Shown here in pieces: positions 16,641 through 26,931 of a stretch of DNA of 64,000 nt (its first letter is position 1; each line of letters starts with the position of its first letter). Under the pieces are notes generated by a model. The model did no database searches. It was not told the origin of the DNA and saw nothing but the letters and a program-made list of their open reading frames with translations. The translations under genes were made by a program, and so were the position numbers. The stretch is from Rhodoblastus sp963727035. GTDB taxonomy: Bacteria; Pseudomonadota; Alphaproteobacteria; Rhizobiales; Beijerinckiaceae. The stretch is taken from contig CAVSEY010000001.1 in NCBI GenBank assembly GCA_963727035.1, forward strand, positions 1 to 64,000, read 5' to 3'.

Positions 16641-17905
16641 CTCAGCGTTCCCCTCATTTTCAGATGATGCCAAAAGCCTCGGAAAACACGCGATTTTCGC
16701 GTAGGAGTTGCTGATATCGCTCAATGAGGGGCTTGAGTCTTTCGTCCGGCATGTTGGGGATGAGTTCGTAAAGCAGGCATCCCTGGCGAAACAGGGAATG
16801 AACGCGTCGCTTGGCGGTGCTGGTTCTCAACTGCCGGTCCATTCCGAGGCTTTCGCCAGCGGCGCCCAATACCGTCAGCAGCATGATGGCGAAAGCGTTG
16901 AGCAGCAACAGGCGATCTCGGCGCTGCGGGTCATCGATCCTCAGCGTGCTCATGCCCATTCCAAAGCGAAGGTCCTTGCTGTCCCGGAAGCTGGGCTCGA
17001 TGGTCCACCTTTTCGAGTACAGATTGACGATCTGCGCCGCAGAGAGCGCGCCATCGCTGGCGGCAAGATGCCAGGCTTCCTTCATGCCCGAGGCTTTCAC
17101 GCATACGACCGCCCCGACCTTCTGGCGGGCGGCGGAGATTTCGGCGTCGCGCAATTTCCGCGCTCGTCCGCCCTTGCCGACCCAATCGCCGGCTTCGCGC
17201 GTTTCGCCATCGGCGGCCCTGACATGGGTGCTGGAGCGAAAGCGGATGACATATTGAAAGCCAAGGGCGTCGAGGAATTCGAACAGCTTGACGTCGCCAA
17301 AGCCGCGGTCGGCCAGAATGGTCGCGGTCACCCCCTCGGGCAGCAGCGCCTTTAATCGGGCCAGGCACAAATCCTCGAAATCGTTGCGCTGGTCCTTCAA
17401 TTCGTCCTTGTCGACGGTCAGCCAAAGCAGCGGCGTCGCCCTGCCGTGGTTCGTGACGAGATGCAGCGCAAGCGTGCACTGGTTGTCGCGATCGAAATCC
17501 GTCCAATCCATCGCCACGACGATCTCGCGGCGCTCTCCGACGACCTCGGCGATCCAAGACCCGAACAAGTCCCAAGGCGCCACGCCCGAGTTGCTGAGCA
17601 ACCGGTCGACCTGTTTGATCGCCGACTTGGCGATCAAGCCACGCGCTGTGGCCAGAGCCTGTCCAATCAAGGAAACAGCGAGCGCCGCTCCGGTCATCAC
17701 CCCGAGCGTGCCGTTGGCCAGCGACAGGATGCGCTTGGCATGCAGATCGTCGCCGAACACGCGCTTCAAAAATTCCTGAATGAAATCAAATCGCTCCTTC
17801 GACGCGCGCATGGCTCCCCCTGCCGGCTGATTCTCCGTCCTACAGCTCGGGGATAACGAAAATTTAGGCTTTTCCAAGTCGCGCAAAAATGGGGGGATTC
17901 ATGAG
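16641..17905 (-). mobile_element. IS4-family insertion sequence, copy 2 (complete, 1,265 bp)
   Basis: The ends are imperfect inverted repeats. The left end reads CTCAGCGTTCCCCTCATTTT, and the complement of the right end reads CTCATGAATCCCCCCATTTT, 15 of 20 positions matching. The element is flanked by the perfect 9-bp direct repeat GCTTTTGCT (16632-16640 and 17906-17914). It carries one intact transposase gene and interrupts the phosphorylase-STAND gene in the same orientation. Confidence 0.93.
16660..17811 (-). CDS. IS4-family transposase (intact)
   Basis: 383 residues from the ATG at 17811, which is preceded by GGGGGAG. The frame is open upstream to 17886, but that part precedes the ribosome-binding site. 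The DDE catalytic residues are visible: Asp102 in AMDWTDFD, Asp168 in LADRGFGD, and Glu272 within the IS4 signature Y265-(2)-R268-(3)-E272-(6)-K279. The protein should catalyse cut-and-paste transposition. All signature residues are present and the frame is uninterrupted, so it may still be active and could mobilise copy 1. Confidence 0.95.
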   Translation of the reverse strand: MRASKERFDFIQEFLKRVFGDDLHAKRILSLANGTLGVMTGAALAVSLIGQALATARGLIAKSAIKQVDRLLSNSGVAPWDLFGSWIAEVVGERREIVVAMDWTDFDRDNQCTLALHLVTNHGRATPLLWLTVDKDELKDQRNDFEDLCLARLKALLPEGVTATILADRGFGDVKLFEFLDALGFQYVIRFRSSTHVRAADGETREAGDWVGKGGRARKLRDAEISAARQKVGAVVCVKASGMKEAWHLAASDGALSAAQIVNLYSKRWTIEPSFRDSKDLRFGMGMSTLRIDDPQRRDRLLLLNAFAIMLLTVLGAAGESLGMDRQLRTSTAKRRVHSLFRQGCLLYELIPNMPDERLKPLIERYQQLLRENRVFSEAFGII

Positions 17906-19935
17906 GCTTTTGCTAGCTCATTTTCTTTCGAAAGGGCGGTAGCTAGCAAATATTTTTCGATGAACGGCAAGGCAAAGCGAACTCTATCGTTTGCAAATGT
18001 CAATATGCCTTTCGCGACGAAATCGTTTACGAACAAAAGCGGGTCTATATCAAAGTCGTAAATGTCAGCAAAATTTCGAGTGTAATCAATAAGTTCTGAT
18101 TGCGTAAATGATGCTTTTTCTACATTGAGCTTAACCGTTAACTTTCGCAAAAAGGTGGTCCTAGTCGTTCTATTCAATTGAACTTTAGCGGTATCACCTG
18201 CGACAACGAAGCTTAAAAATCCATCGGTCGCCAGTTGGATTAATTCTGACCGGCGATTCGCTTGTAAAAGCTTTTGCAGACTGTCTTTTGATATCCCTGC
18301 GAAGTAGGTGGGGTGAGCAGAGAGATTAAAACGTTCAAACGTTTTGCTAAGTTTTAATGAAATTACCTCCGATTCCATCTCCGTCATATCAAAATTTAAT
18401 CTCACAAAATTTGTTAATTGCATAAATGAGACATTGGTAATCTCAAATGCTTCAGCTCCGGTGCTGACTAAAAAATCGCCTTCGGTTATGAGGTCACCTT
18501 GATTTTTGGTTATGAACACAAATCGCGCATCCACATTTTCGCGGAATTGTTTGATAAGAAATTCTTTCTTGGTCTGGTTTGCAAGTGGTATGCCGTCGAT
18601 CACGAAAACCGGCTGTATTCCGGACTGGGTTGTGATGCCGTCGACACTGGTTTGAGCGCTATGCGTCAACGTGTGCTTTGGCGGCCTGATGTCGTCGCCG
18701 TTGACGACAATTGGCACGAGTTGTTTCTGGTTTACGACGACTGTTAGAAGTTCATTTGCGATTACCCATGGTAAGCTATCGTCGGGATAATTTCTATCTA
18801 GACTAAAAAGTGTAACACGATGACTTATTATCGCGTCAACGATTTCAACCGGAGTTTGCGCGGTTGGCTTGTTGCCGATCAAACCGTGCTTGAAATGTCT
18901 AGCTCTAGGAAGGGGTAATTTATATCCCTTGTTTATCAATCGATAAGCGTGCGATAGCTCGCGGAGCTTTGCGTCGATTTCGTTATTGATGTTGTCAATG
19001 ATCGTGACGAGTGATGGCTGAACTGACGGGACCGCTGTTTGTTGCGGAAGGGTGAGCTGCGGTTGTTCATATTGTCTTCTGCCGAGGATGAATTCTTTGA
19101 CATGCGGATTCAGTAGTTGCGCCTTCAGAAAAGATGACGCGTTTTGCGCTGCCATTTTTCTTGTAATGCCGCCCGTCGTCTTTTCAAGTTCAGCTTTACC
19201 GACGGCTAAATCGGATATTCCTCGTATGGCAATCGCCGGGATTCGCCGAGTTTTAGCCTCATCAAAGACGCCTCCTGACTCGGTTTCAATTGCGAGCACC
19301 TTTCGGCTCGCGTCTTTGAGGCTTGCGTTGTAATCGCTGCTTTCTGAGACGGCGCCGCAGGCGATCGTACCGCCCATGCTTTTCGGTTCGGCCAGCACGC
19401 TAATTATGTCGCGGCCCTTCGATTGCGGAAGCTTTGCAATTTCCGATTGCAGCGCGATTTTTTGTTTTGCTTGCCATTCCTGATGGATATTTTCGATATT
19501 CGGGCGCGTTCGCAAGAAGTTAAATGCCGCGGTTAGCGTATTGGGCGTCTCATAATATTTTGGAAAAAACTTCAGCGTAGCTTTGTCGTCTCCGTCGGAT
19601 GCTTTCGCATTATCGAGAACGTCCAGAATTTCTCCCGTATAGCACACGTCACAAAGGGAAAGGTCTTTGGATAGCGCTCCAGCAATACCAAGGCATACAA
19701 CGATCCCAACATCAAATTCATCCGTAATTGTTCGGAGCGCCTTTTCCGAAGATGGTCGGCCCATTTCGAAGGCTTGAACTGCGATGATACGGAGATCAGG
19801 ATCGGGGGAATCCATTTCGTACCGCCAATATAGAGGCGTACTATAATCTTTTCTCCACGGGAATTGCGATCTAAATTCCTTGAGCTCTTCCTCTAGCGGA
19901 ATAACGATAGCTATATCAAAATACTCGCGCGACAT
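17899..19935 (-). pseudogene. N-terminal part of the IS-split phosphorylase-STAND (NACHT-like) gene, candidate antiphage protein
   Basis: A 678-residue fragment whose stop codon is made from IS bases. Residues 5-275 form a nucleoside phosphorylase/MTAN-type domain: LGIAGAL at 82-88, AIETESGGVF at 215-224 and IRGISDLA at 237-244 correspond to the GIAG, purine-binding MES-like and RGISD motifs. Residues 345-660 look like a STAND NTPase: a Walker-B-like PVFVIDGI at 442-449, AHPTYFAGIS, and a winged-helix-like RFALPFIEKYLLA near the end. No GxxxxGK[ST] Walker A is seen. With the C-terminal part the ancestral protein was about 1,030 residues. Phosphorylase-STAND fusions are known as candidate antiphage effectors. 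A+T-rich composition suggests transfer. Confidence 0.85.
17906..17914. repeat. 9-bp target-site duplication, right copy
   Basis: GCTTTTGCT, identical to 16632-16640, directly follows the IS right end. Confidence 0.85.
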
Positions 19936-20143
19936 TTATTCGGTGCCCCGTGTTTTGTCAGTGTGCCGAAGCGCTTCACTTGTGAAGGGTCGTCAAATGA
20001 GCGTCCCGTGGTCGTGGATGGTTCCATAAATAAGAAAAAGGCATTTAACGTGTGTCTGCCTAATTCCCGGAGGATTACAGCCAAAGGCGAGAGTAACGAC
20101 TTTTTTGTAGACGGGCACATCGTTGCCGCCTTAGTTTTCTGCC

Positions 20144-23100
20144 TCAACTACACCCCGTCGTCGCCCCACAGGTATCGCACTTCAAACACGTCCCATTGCG
20201 CACCAGCGTAAAATTCGCGCACTCAGGACACGCCTCGCCGATATAGCCTTTCATCCGCGCTTCGGCCCTTTTGTCGAGGGCTTCGTCGGGGAGTTTGGTT
20301 GGCGGGGTCCAGGTCAGGGTGTCGAGCAGGCTGGCGGCGTCGGGCTCGACCAGGGCGCCGGGTTTCAGCGCCGTGGCGCCGAGGCTGACCACTGCGACCG
20401 TCGGCGTTTTGGTCGGCTCGGGCGTGTTGGACTGGACCAGCATCAGCTTGTCGGCTTTCGAGCGCACAAAACCGCGCGAGACGAAGCGCGAGGTCGGCGA
20501 GGGCTGGCCCGAAGACGGCGCGCGGCCCTGGTCGTCGCCTTTGCCCATCGCCGCATGGCCGATGTCGGACGGGTCGACATGGGCGAGGTCGTTGCGGCCG
20601 AGATAGGAAATCGCCAGTTCGCGGAACACATAATCAAGGATCGAGGTCGCGTTCTTGATCGCGTCATTGCCCTGCACGAAACCCGCCGGCTCGAAGCGGG
20701 TGAAGGTGAAGGCGTCGACATATTCCTCCAGCGGCACGCCATATTGCAGGCCGACCGAAATGGCGATGGCGAAATTGTTCATCAGGCTGCGGAAGGCGGC
20801 GCCTTCCTTGTGCATGTCGATGAAAATCTCGCCGATGCGGCCGTCCTGATATTCGCCGGTGCGCAAATAGACCTTGTGGCCGCCGACCACGGCTTTCTGG
20901 GTATAGCCTTTTCTGCGGTCGGGCAGCTTTTCGCGCTCGCGCCTGCGCTCGACGCGCTCGATCACCCGCTCGACGATGCGCTCGGCGATCTGGGTCGTGC
21001 GCGCCGGATGGTTCTGGGCCATGAAAGCGTCGAAAGCGTCCTCGTCCTCCGCCTCGTCATCGGCGATGAGCTGGGAATTGAGCGGCTGCGACAGTTTGGA
21101 GCCGTCGCGATAAAGCGCATTGGCCTTGATCGCGAGGCGCCAGGACAACAGATAGGCCGCCTTGCAATCCTCGACCGAGGCGTCGTTGGGCATGTTGATG
21201 GTTTTCGAGATCGCGCCCGAGATGAAAGGCTGCGACGCCGCCATCATGCGGATGTGGCTCTCGACCGAGAGATAGCGTTTTCCGGTGCGCCCGCAGGGAT
21301 TGGCGCAGTCGAAAACGGGCAGATGTTCGATTTTAAGATGCGGCGCGCCTTCAAGCGTCATCGCGCCGCAGACATGGATATTGGCGGCGTCGATCTCTGC
21401 CCTGGTGAAGCCGAGGAAGGAGAGCAGTTCGAAACTCGGATCGTCGAGCTTTTCGGCCGGGACTTTCAGCTCGTTGACCAAATAAGTCGGAGCCGAGGCC
21501 GAATTTGTTGAAGACGAATTTGATATCAAAAGTTCCCGGCAGGGCCTGGGCGATCTCCGCCAGTTTTTCCGCCGAAAAACCTTTTGACGCGAGAGTCGTC
21601 TCGTTGACGCCCGGCGCCTGTTTCAGACTGCCGTGGCCAACCGCGAAAGCCTCGATCTCGGCGATCTGGGCTTCGCCATAGCCGAGCGCCCGCAGGCCTT
21701 CCGGCACGGCGCGGTTGATGATCTTGAAATAGCCGCCGCCCGCGAGTTTCTTGAATTTCACCAGCGCGAAATCGGGCTCGATGCCGGTGGTGTCGCAATC
21801 CATCACCAGGCCGATGGTGCCGGTCGGGGCGACCACACTGACCTGGGCGTTGCGATAGCCGTGCTTTTCGCCAAGCTCCAAAGCCTTGTCCCAGGCCGCG
21901 CGGGCGTGGACGATCAGGTCCTGATCGGGGCAGGAGGCGGCGTCGAGCGCGACCGGCGTCACCGCGAGGCCTTCATAGCCATCGCTCTGGCTATGGGCGG
22001 CGCGGCGGTGGTTGCGGATGACCCGCAGCATGGCGCCGGAATTTTCCGCATAGCGCGCGAAGGCGCCGCGCTCTTTCGCCATTTCCGCCGAGGTCGCATA
22101 GCACACGCCGGTCATGATCGCCGACAGCGCGCCGCACAGGCTGCGGCCTTCGGGCAAGTCATAGGCAAGGCCCGAGGACATCAGCAAGCCGCCGATATTG
22201 GCGAAGCCGAGGCCGAGCGTGCGGTAGTCGTAAGAAAGCTGGGCGATGGCGCGCGAGGGGAATTGCGCCATCAGCACCGAGATTTCCAGCACGACGGTCC
22301 ACAGCCGCACCGCATGTTCATAAGCCGCGACGTCGAACTTTTTGGTCTGCGGATCGCGGAACTGCAACAGGTTCAGCGAGGCGAGATTGCAGGCGGTGTC
22401 GTCCAGGAACATATATTCGGAGCACGGATTGGAGGCGCGGATTTCGCCGCCCGCCGGGCAGGTGTGCCAGTCGTTGATCGTGGTGTGGAATTGCAGGCCG
22501 GGATCGGCCGAGGCCCAGGCGGCATAGCCGATCTTTTCCCACAGTTCGCGGGCGGCAAGAGTCTTGGCGGCCTTGCCGTCGGTGCGGCGGATCAGGCTCC
22601 ACGGCCCATCCTGCTCGACCGCGCGCAGAAAACCGTCGGTGACGCGCACCGAATTGTTGGAGTTCTGGCCGGAGACGGTCAGATAGGCTTCCGACTGCCA
22701 GTCGGTGTCATATTCGGGCAGGTCGAATTCGCGGAAACCCTGTTTGGCATATTGGATCACGCGCTTGATGAAACTGTCCGGGCACTGGGCGCGGCGGGCG
22801 AGCTTGATCTCGCGTTTCAGGGCGGGGTTCTTTTCCGGGTTGAAGCAATCGTCGCCCGAGCCCTCGCAATTCACCGCGGCCTTGAACACCGCCTTCATGT
22901 GCTTGCGCATGATTTTCGAGCCGGCGACCAGAGCCGCGACTTTTTCTTCCTCGCGCACCTTCCAGTCGATGAAGGATTCGATGTCGGGGTGGTCGACGTC
23001 CACCACCACCATCTTGGCGGCGCGCCGCGTGGTGCCGCCGGACTTGATCGCGCCCGCCGCGCGGTCGCCGATCTTCAGGAAAGACATCAGGCCGGAGGAT

Positions 23101-23849
23101 TTTCCGCCGCCGGAGAGCTTTTCGTTTTCCGAGCGCAGCGACGAGAAATTGGCGCCGGTGCCGGAGCCATATTTGAACAGGCGCGCCTCGCGCACCCACA
23201 GGTCCATGATGCCGCCCTCGTTGACGAGGTCGTCCTTGACCGACTGGATGAAACAGGCGTGGGGCTGCGGGTGCTCATAGGCGGATTCGGAGGCCTTGAG
23301 CACGCCGGTGTCGTAGTCGACGAAGAAATGGCCCTGGCCGGGGCCGTCGATGCCATAGGCCCAGTGCAGGCCGGTGTTGAACCATTGCGGCGAATTGGGC
23401 GCGGCGATCTGGCGCGCCAGCATGAAGCACATCTCGTCGAAAAAGGCCTGGGCGTCTTCTTCCGTGTTGAAATAGCCGCCCTTGAAGCCCCAATAGGTCC
23501 AGGCGCCGGCGAGGCGGTCGAACACCTGCTTGGCCGAAATCTCGCCGCCGAAGCGCTCCTTTTCGGGGAGCCGGGCCAGAGCCTCCTCGTCGGGGACCGA
23601 GCGCCACAGGAAGGAGGGGATGGAATTTTCCTCGACGCGCTTGAGCCGGGCGGGGACCCCGGCCTTGCGGAAATATTTTTGCGCCAGCACGTCGCAGGCG
23701 ACCTGGCTCCAGGCGGCGGGAACCTCGATGCCGTTCTGGGAAAAGACGGTCGAGCCGTCCGGGTTGCGGATTTCGCTCTTGGTCTCCCGGAACTCGATGG
23801 TTTGATAGGGAGACTGTCCCGCCTTGGTGTAGAGCCGCTCGATCCGCAT
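20144..23849 (-). pseudogene. nrdJ: Vitamin B12-dependent (class II) ribonucleotide reductase, apparent one-base frameshift
   Basis: The adenosylcobalamin-dependent enzyme reduces ribonucleotides to deoxyribonucleotides. The ATG at 23849 (MRIERLYTKAGQSPY) follows GGGGGA. Recognisable features are the catalytic-barrel segments LRSENEKLSGGGKSSGLMSF and ASNPCSEYMFLDDTACNLAS, VVAPTGTIGLVMDCDTTGIE, and the C-terminal zinc-ribbon cysteines CPEC/CLKCDTCG. The upstream frame reads FVFNKFGLGSD and then shifts. The other frame continues YLVNELKVPAEKLDDPSF to the stop at 20144. Removing one T near 21481-21485 joins them into about 1,235 residues, the normal length. As the only ribonucleotide reductase visible, a sequencing error is as likely as real inactivation. 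Confidence 0.85.
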
Positions 23850-24139
23850 CATTTCCCCCGATTTGCGTCTGCCGCGACGCTTTTCAATAAGCTTGCCCGA
23901 ATTCGTGAACCAACGCGCGAGAGCGAAGGCGCCGCATGAATCGCCGTTCCAGGGAAAGCCCCGGCCGGACGAGACGAACGCCTTGGTCACGCGACATGAT
24001 TTGAAAGCTGCACGCGAACGCGGCTTTGGGGCGCGCGTTCGTCACTCCCCGGCGGGCCGTTGGGCCGCGCGCCCCTCGTCGAAATCGGGCTAAAGCCCTG
24101 CAACTTCGAGGCGGCCGGCGACGGCGCCGGGATGTCATG

Positions 24140-24168
24140 ATTTAAATCCAGCTCGCGCGAAACGTCAA
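24140..24168 (-). promoter_or_regulatory. Candidate sigma-70-type promoter for nrdJ
   Basis: On the minus strand TTGACG (24163-24168) is followed after exactly 17 bp by TTAAAT (24140-24145). It lies about 290 bp upstream of the nrdJ start. No cobalamin riboswitch core was recognised in the long leader, and 23850-24139 shows no other gene. Confidence 0.4.
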
Positions 24169-24290
24169 GATATTGCGTCAGTTTTCCACTCAACCACTAC
24201 AATTTGAGGATTGCGGGGACAATTTCAACGGAATCTTAAGAAAGAATTTGCAATCGCCCCCCTGTTGGCGCAGCCACAAATTCGCCCCAT

Positions 24291-25025
24291 TCACAAACCG
24301 AGCAAAGGTTTGAGAAGCGGAAGAATTATGCTGGTGAGGGCGCCGTTGAGGCCCATGGCGATTCCCGCGAAAGCCCCCGCGGTCGAATCAATCTGGAAGG
24401 CGCGGGCGGCGCCGATTCCATGCGAGGCGAGCCCCGCGGCCATGCCGATGGCGGACGGATCGGTGATTCGCAGCGCGCGCATCAGCGGCGTCAGGATGAT
24501 GGCGCCGAACACGCCGGTCGCGATCACCAGGGCGGCGGTAAGGAAAGGCGCGCCGCCGAGTTTTTCGGCAAGCCCCATGGCGATGGGCGAGGTGACCGAT
24601 TTCGGCGCCAGCGACGCCATGATTTCATGCGGCGCGCCGAGAAGCCAAGCGATTCCCACCGCGCTGACGATGGCGACGAGCGAGCCGACGCAAAGCGAAG
24701 CCGCGATCGGAAGCGCCGTGGCGCGCACCCGTTCGAGATTGCGGTAGAGCGGCACGGCCAAAGCGACGGTCGCCGGGCCGAGCAGGAAATGGATGAACTG
24801 GGCGCCGGCGAAATAAGTCTCGTAGCTGGTTCCGGTCGCTTTCAGCGCCACGATGATGAAAATCGCCGCCATGGCGACGAGATTGGCCGCCGGATGGCGG
24901 TTGCAGGCGATCGAGATCCGGTCGGCGACGAGATAAGCCACGAGAGTCAGCGTCAGCCAGGACAGCGGGCTGGCGGCGAGATAGACCCAGACTTCGGGGT
25001 GGGGCTTGAGCAGCGTGGGGATCAT
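24291..25025 (-). CDS. lrgB: LrgB/CidB-family membrane protein
   Basis: A 244-residue inner-membrane protein with at least seven hydrophobic helices. The conserved LrgB segments are LAPKSVTSPIAMGLAE near residue 138 and ASHGIGAARAF near 207. LrgB acts with LrgA in holin/antiholin-like control of autolysis, and in some organisms in export of pyruvate or glycolate-like compounds. Its ATG overlaps the stop codon of lrgA by four bases, so the two are co-translated. Confidence 0.9.
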   Translation of the reverse strand: MIPTLLKPHPEVWVYLAASPLSWLTLTLVAYLVADRISIACNRHPAANLVAMAAIFIIVALKATGTSYETYFAGAQFIHFLLGPATVALAVPLYRNLERVRATALPIAASLCVGSLVAIVSAVGIAWLLGAPHEIMASLAPKSVTSPIAMGLAEKLGGAPFLTAALVIATGVFGAIILTPLMRALRITDPSAIGMAAGLASHGIGAARAFQIDSTAGAFAGIAMGLNGALTSIILPLLKPLLGL

Positions 25026-25378
25026 CGCTCGCTCCGCGCGAGCAGGCGGAAGGTGAGGGCGGTCGCGGCCTGGGCGAGTGCGGTGGACAGGGTCACCGCG
25101 AGAATCAGCGTCACCGCGTTGGCGGCGAGGACGTCGAAATAGCGCATCAGCCCGACCGAGGCCGGCACGAACAAGAGGGAGAGATGGCCGAGCAGGCCGT
25201 CGGCGGCGGCGCCGAGCTGTGGCGGCGCGGCGCGCGCGCCCTTGCCGCCGCGCAGAAGCAGAAAGGCGAACAGCAGGAACATGCCGAGCACCGGGCCGGG
25301 CAGCGGCAAGGCGAAGGCGTGGACCAGGAATTCCCCGGCCAGTTGGCAGGCCAGGATGGCGGCGAAGGCGGCGACCAT
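25022..25378 (-). CDS. lrgA: LrgA/CidA-family membrane protein
   Basis: About 118 residues from the ATG at 25378, which follows TGGAGA at ideal spacing. An upstream ATG at 25402 is less likely. The protein has four hydrophobic helices and the family motif LPLPGPVLGMFLLF near residue 25. It is the holin-like partner of LrgB in a two-gene operon. It is divergently oriented from the NDUFA12 gene (start 25521), so the 142-bp gap must contain both promoters. Confidence 0.9.
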   Translation of the reverse strand: MVAAFAAILACQLAGEFLVHAFALPLPGPVLGMFLLFAFLLLRGGKGARAAPPQLGAAADGLLGHLSLLFVPASVGLMRYFDVLAANAVTLILAVTLSTALAQAATALTFRLLARSER

Positions 25379-25520
25379 TCGTGTTCTCCATTGGGCCGGC
25401 ATCGGCGCGCGGCCCCGGCCCGGCGGCACGATAGAACAAGGTACGACTGGACAGAAGGTCACGACGCGGCCATATTCCGCGCCACTTATCGTCGGCGGGG
25501 CGAAAACGGGATCAAGCGCG

Positions 25521-25928
25521 ATGAAATGGCTCGTCCAATTTTTCACCTGGTGGAACGGGCAGACGCTCAACACCCGGCTCTATACCTGGCTTTATGGCGA
25601 GCGCGTCGGCGAGGACCAGTTCGGCAATATCTATTACCGCTTCCACAATGGCGAGATCGACAAGGCGCTTGGCTTCAACCGCCGCTGGGTGATCTTCAAC
25701 GGCGAGAGCGAGGGCTCCAAAGTGCCGCCCGGCTGGTATGGCTGGCTCCACCACATGACCGACGAACTCCCCACCGAGACGAATTACACGCCGCGCGAAT
25801 GGGAAAAGCCCTATGTCCCCAACCAGACCGGCACGCCCAACGCCTGGCGTCCGCAGGGTTCGACCCTCGCCTCCGGGACCCGGCCGCGGGCCACGGGCGA
25901 TTATCAGCCCTGGTCGCCCGAAGCGTGA
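25521..25928 (+). CDS. NDUFA12-family accessory subunit of NADH:ubiquinone oxidoreductase
   Basis: A 135-residue soluble protein with the features of the B17.2/NDUFA12 family. YGERVGEDQFGNIYYR is near residue 25, then RRWVIFNGESEGSKVPPGWY and a C-terminal YTPREWEKPYVPNQTGTPNA. In alphaproteobacteria and mitochondria it is a supernumerary complex I subunit. The DUF2155 gene follows 42 bp downstream, a typical alphaproteobacterial pairing. Confidence 0.95.
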   Translation: MKWLVQFFTWWNGQTLNTRLYTWLYGERVGEDQFGNIYYRFHNGEIDKALGFNRRWVIFNGESEGSKVPPGWYGWLHHMTDELPTETNYTPREWEKPYVPNQTGTPNAWRPQGSTLASGTRPRATGDYQPWSPEA

Positions 25929-25970
25929 CGCGCCGGTTGTGACGCGCTGACGCCGGGGTTCGATCGCGAC

Positions 25971-26924
25971 ATGAGGTTTTCCCGCTCCTTCATCCCGGTT
26001 CTGGCCGCCATTCCGGTTTTGGCGGGCGTGGGCGCCTTGGCCGCGCCGGCGCGCGCCGACGAGATCCGCAATCCGACCGCGATTTTCGCCGGCATCGACA
26101 AGATCACCGGCCGCATCACCACTTTCGACGTCGCCATCGACGAGACGGTGCAGTTCGGCACGTTGCAGGTCACGCCGCGCGTCTGCCTCACCCGTCCTCA
26201 GACCGAGGCTCCGCTGACCGAAGGCTTCGTCCAGATCGACGATGCCGAAAACGGCAAGATGAAGCGGATTTTTTCCGGCTGGATGTTCGCGGCGAGCCCC
26301 GGCCTCCACGGCGTGGAACATCCCGTTTTCGACGTCTGGCTGAAGGATTGCGTCGGCGGCAAGGAGGTCACGCCCGCGCCGGCGAACGCCGCGCCCGAGG
26401 TCAATCGCGCGCCGCCGTCCAACGCCGCGCCGGAGCCGGCCGAAGGAGCGCCCGCCGGCAAGGCGAGCCGCACCATCAAGCCGCAGGAGCCGGTCGAGCC
26501 GTCGATGGAAAGCCTGCCGCCAAGCCCGGCCGATGTCGATTCGCCCGAACTTCAGAACCCCGGCGCGCAACCGCCCGACGAGACATCGCCCGGGATGGAG
26601 CCGCCCGCGGCGCAAACACCCGAGACCCAGGCGCCGCCGGCCCCCGCGCCGGGCGCGCGCGGAAAACGGCGCCCCCTGCCGTCGGATCAGCTCGAAAACC
26701 CGGACAACAGCCTGGGCCCCCCGGTCGAGGTCGGGCCGGCGCCGGGCATGCAGCCGGAAGGCGAGCCCATCGCGCCGCCCAAGCCCGCGCGGCGTTCGAA
26801 GCACAAGCGCCAGCCGGCGCCAAATCCTGACGCCGCGCCGGTTCCGCCAGCCGACATCCCGGCGCCCGCGCCGCAGCCTTCCGGCCCGCAGAACCTGCTG
26901 AAAAACCTGCCCTTCATGCATTGA
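25971..26924 (+). CDS. DUF2155 domain-containing exported protein with Pro-rich tail
   Basis: 317 residues. A signal peptide (cleavage near residue 29, ARA-D) precedes a DUF2155 domain at about 30-130. This domain includes ITTFDVAIDETVQFGTLQV, two conserved cysteines and FSGWMFAASPGLHGVEHPV. Residues 135-300 are Pro/Ala/Glu-rich and probably disordered, making the protein about twice the length of minimal family members. It is probably periplasmic; its function is unknown. It is likely co-transcribed with the NDUFA12 gene. Confidence 0.9.
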   Translation: MRFSRSFIPVLAAIPVLAGVGALAAPARADEIRNPTAIFAGIDKITGRITTFDVAIDETVQFGTLQVTPRVCLTRPQTEAPLTEGFVQIDDAENGKMKRIFSGWMFAASPGLHGVEHPVFDVWLKDCVGGKEVTPAPANAAPEVNRAPPSNAAPEPAEGAPAGKASRTIKPQEPVEPSMESLPPSPADVDSPELQNPGAQPPDETSPGMEPPAAQTPETQAPPAPAPGARGKRRPLPSDQLENPDNSLGPPVEVGPAPGMQPEGEPIAPPKPARRSKHKRQPAPNPDAAPVPPADIPAPAPQPSGPQNLLKNLPFMH

Positions 26925-26931
26925 GAAAACG

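Noticed and set aside
1..17905. Composite transposon formed by the two IS4 copies
   Set aside because: Copy 2 has its own perfect 9-bp duplication at both immediate ends, which indicates independent single-element insertion.
21633..23939. A 768-codon plus-strand frame opposite nrdJ
   Set aside because: It mirrors the conserved ribonucleotide reductase on the other strand. Long antisense frames are expected in GC-rich genes, and the product matches no protein type.
23850..24290. Cobalamin riboswitch upstream of the B12-dependent reductase
   Set aside because: The long leader invites the idea, but I could not find the conserved B12-box core by eye. A covariance-model search would decide.
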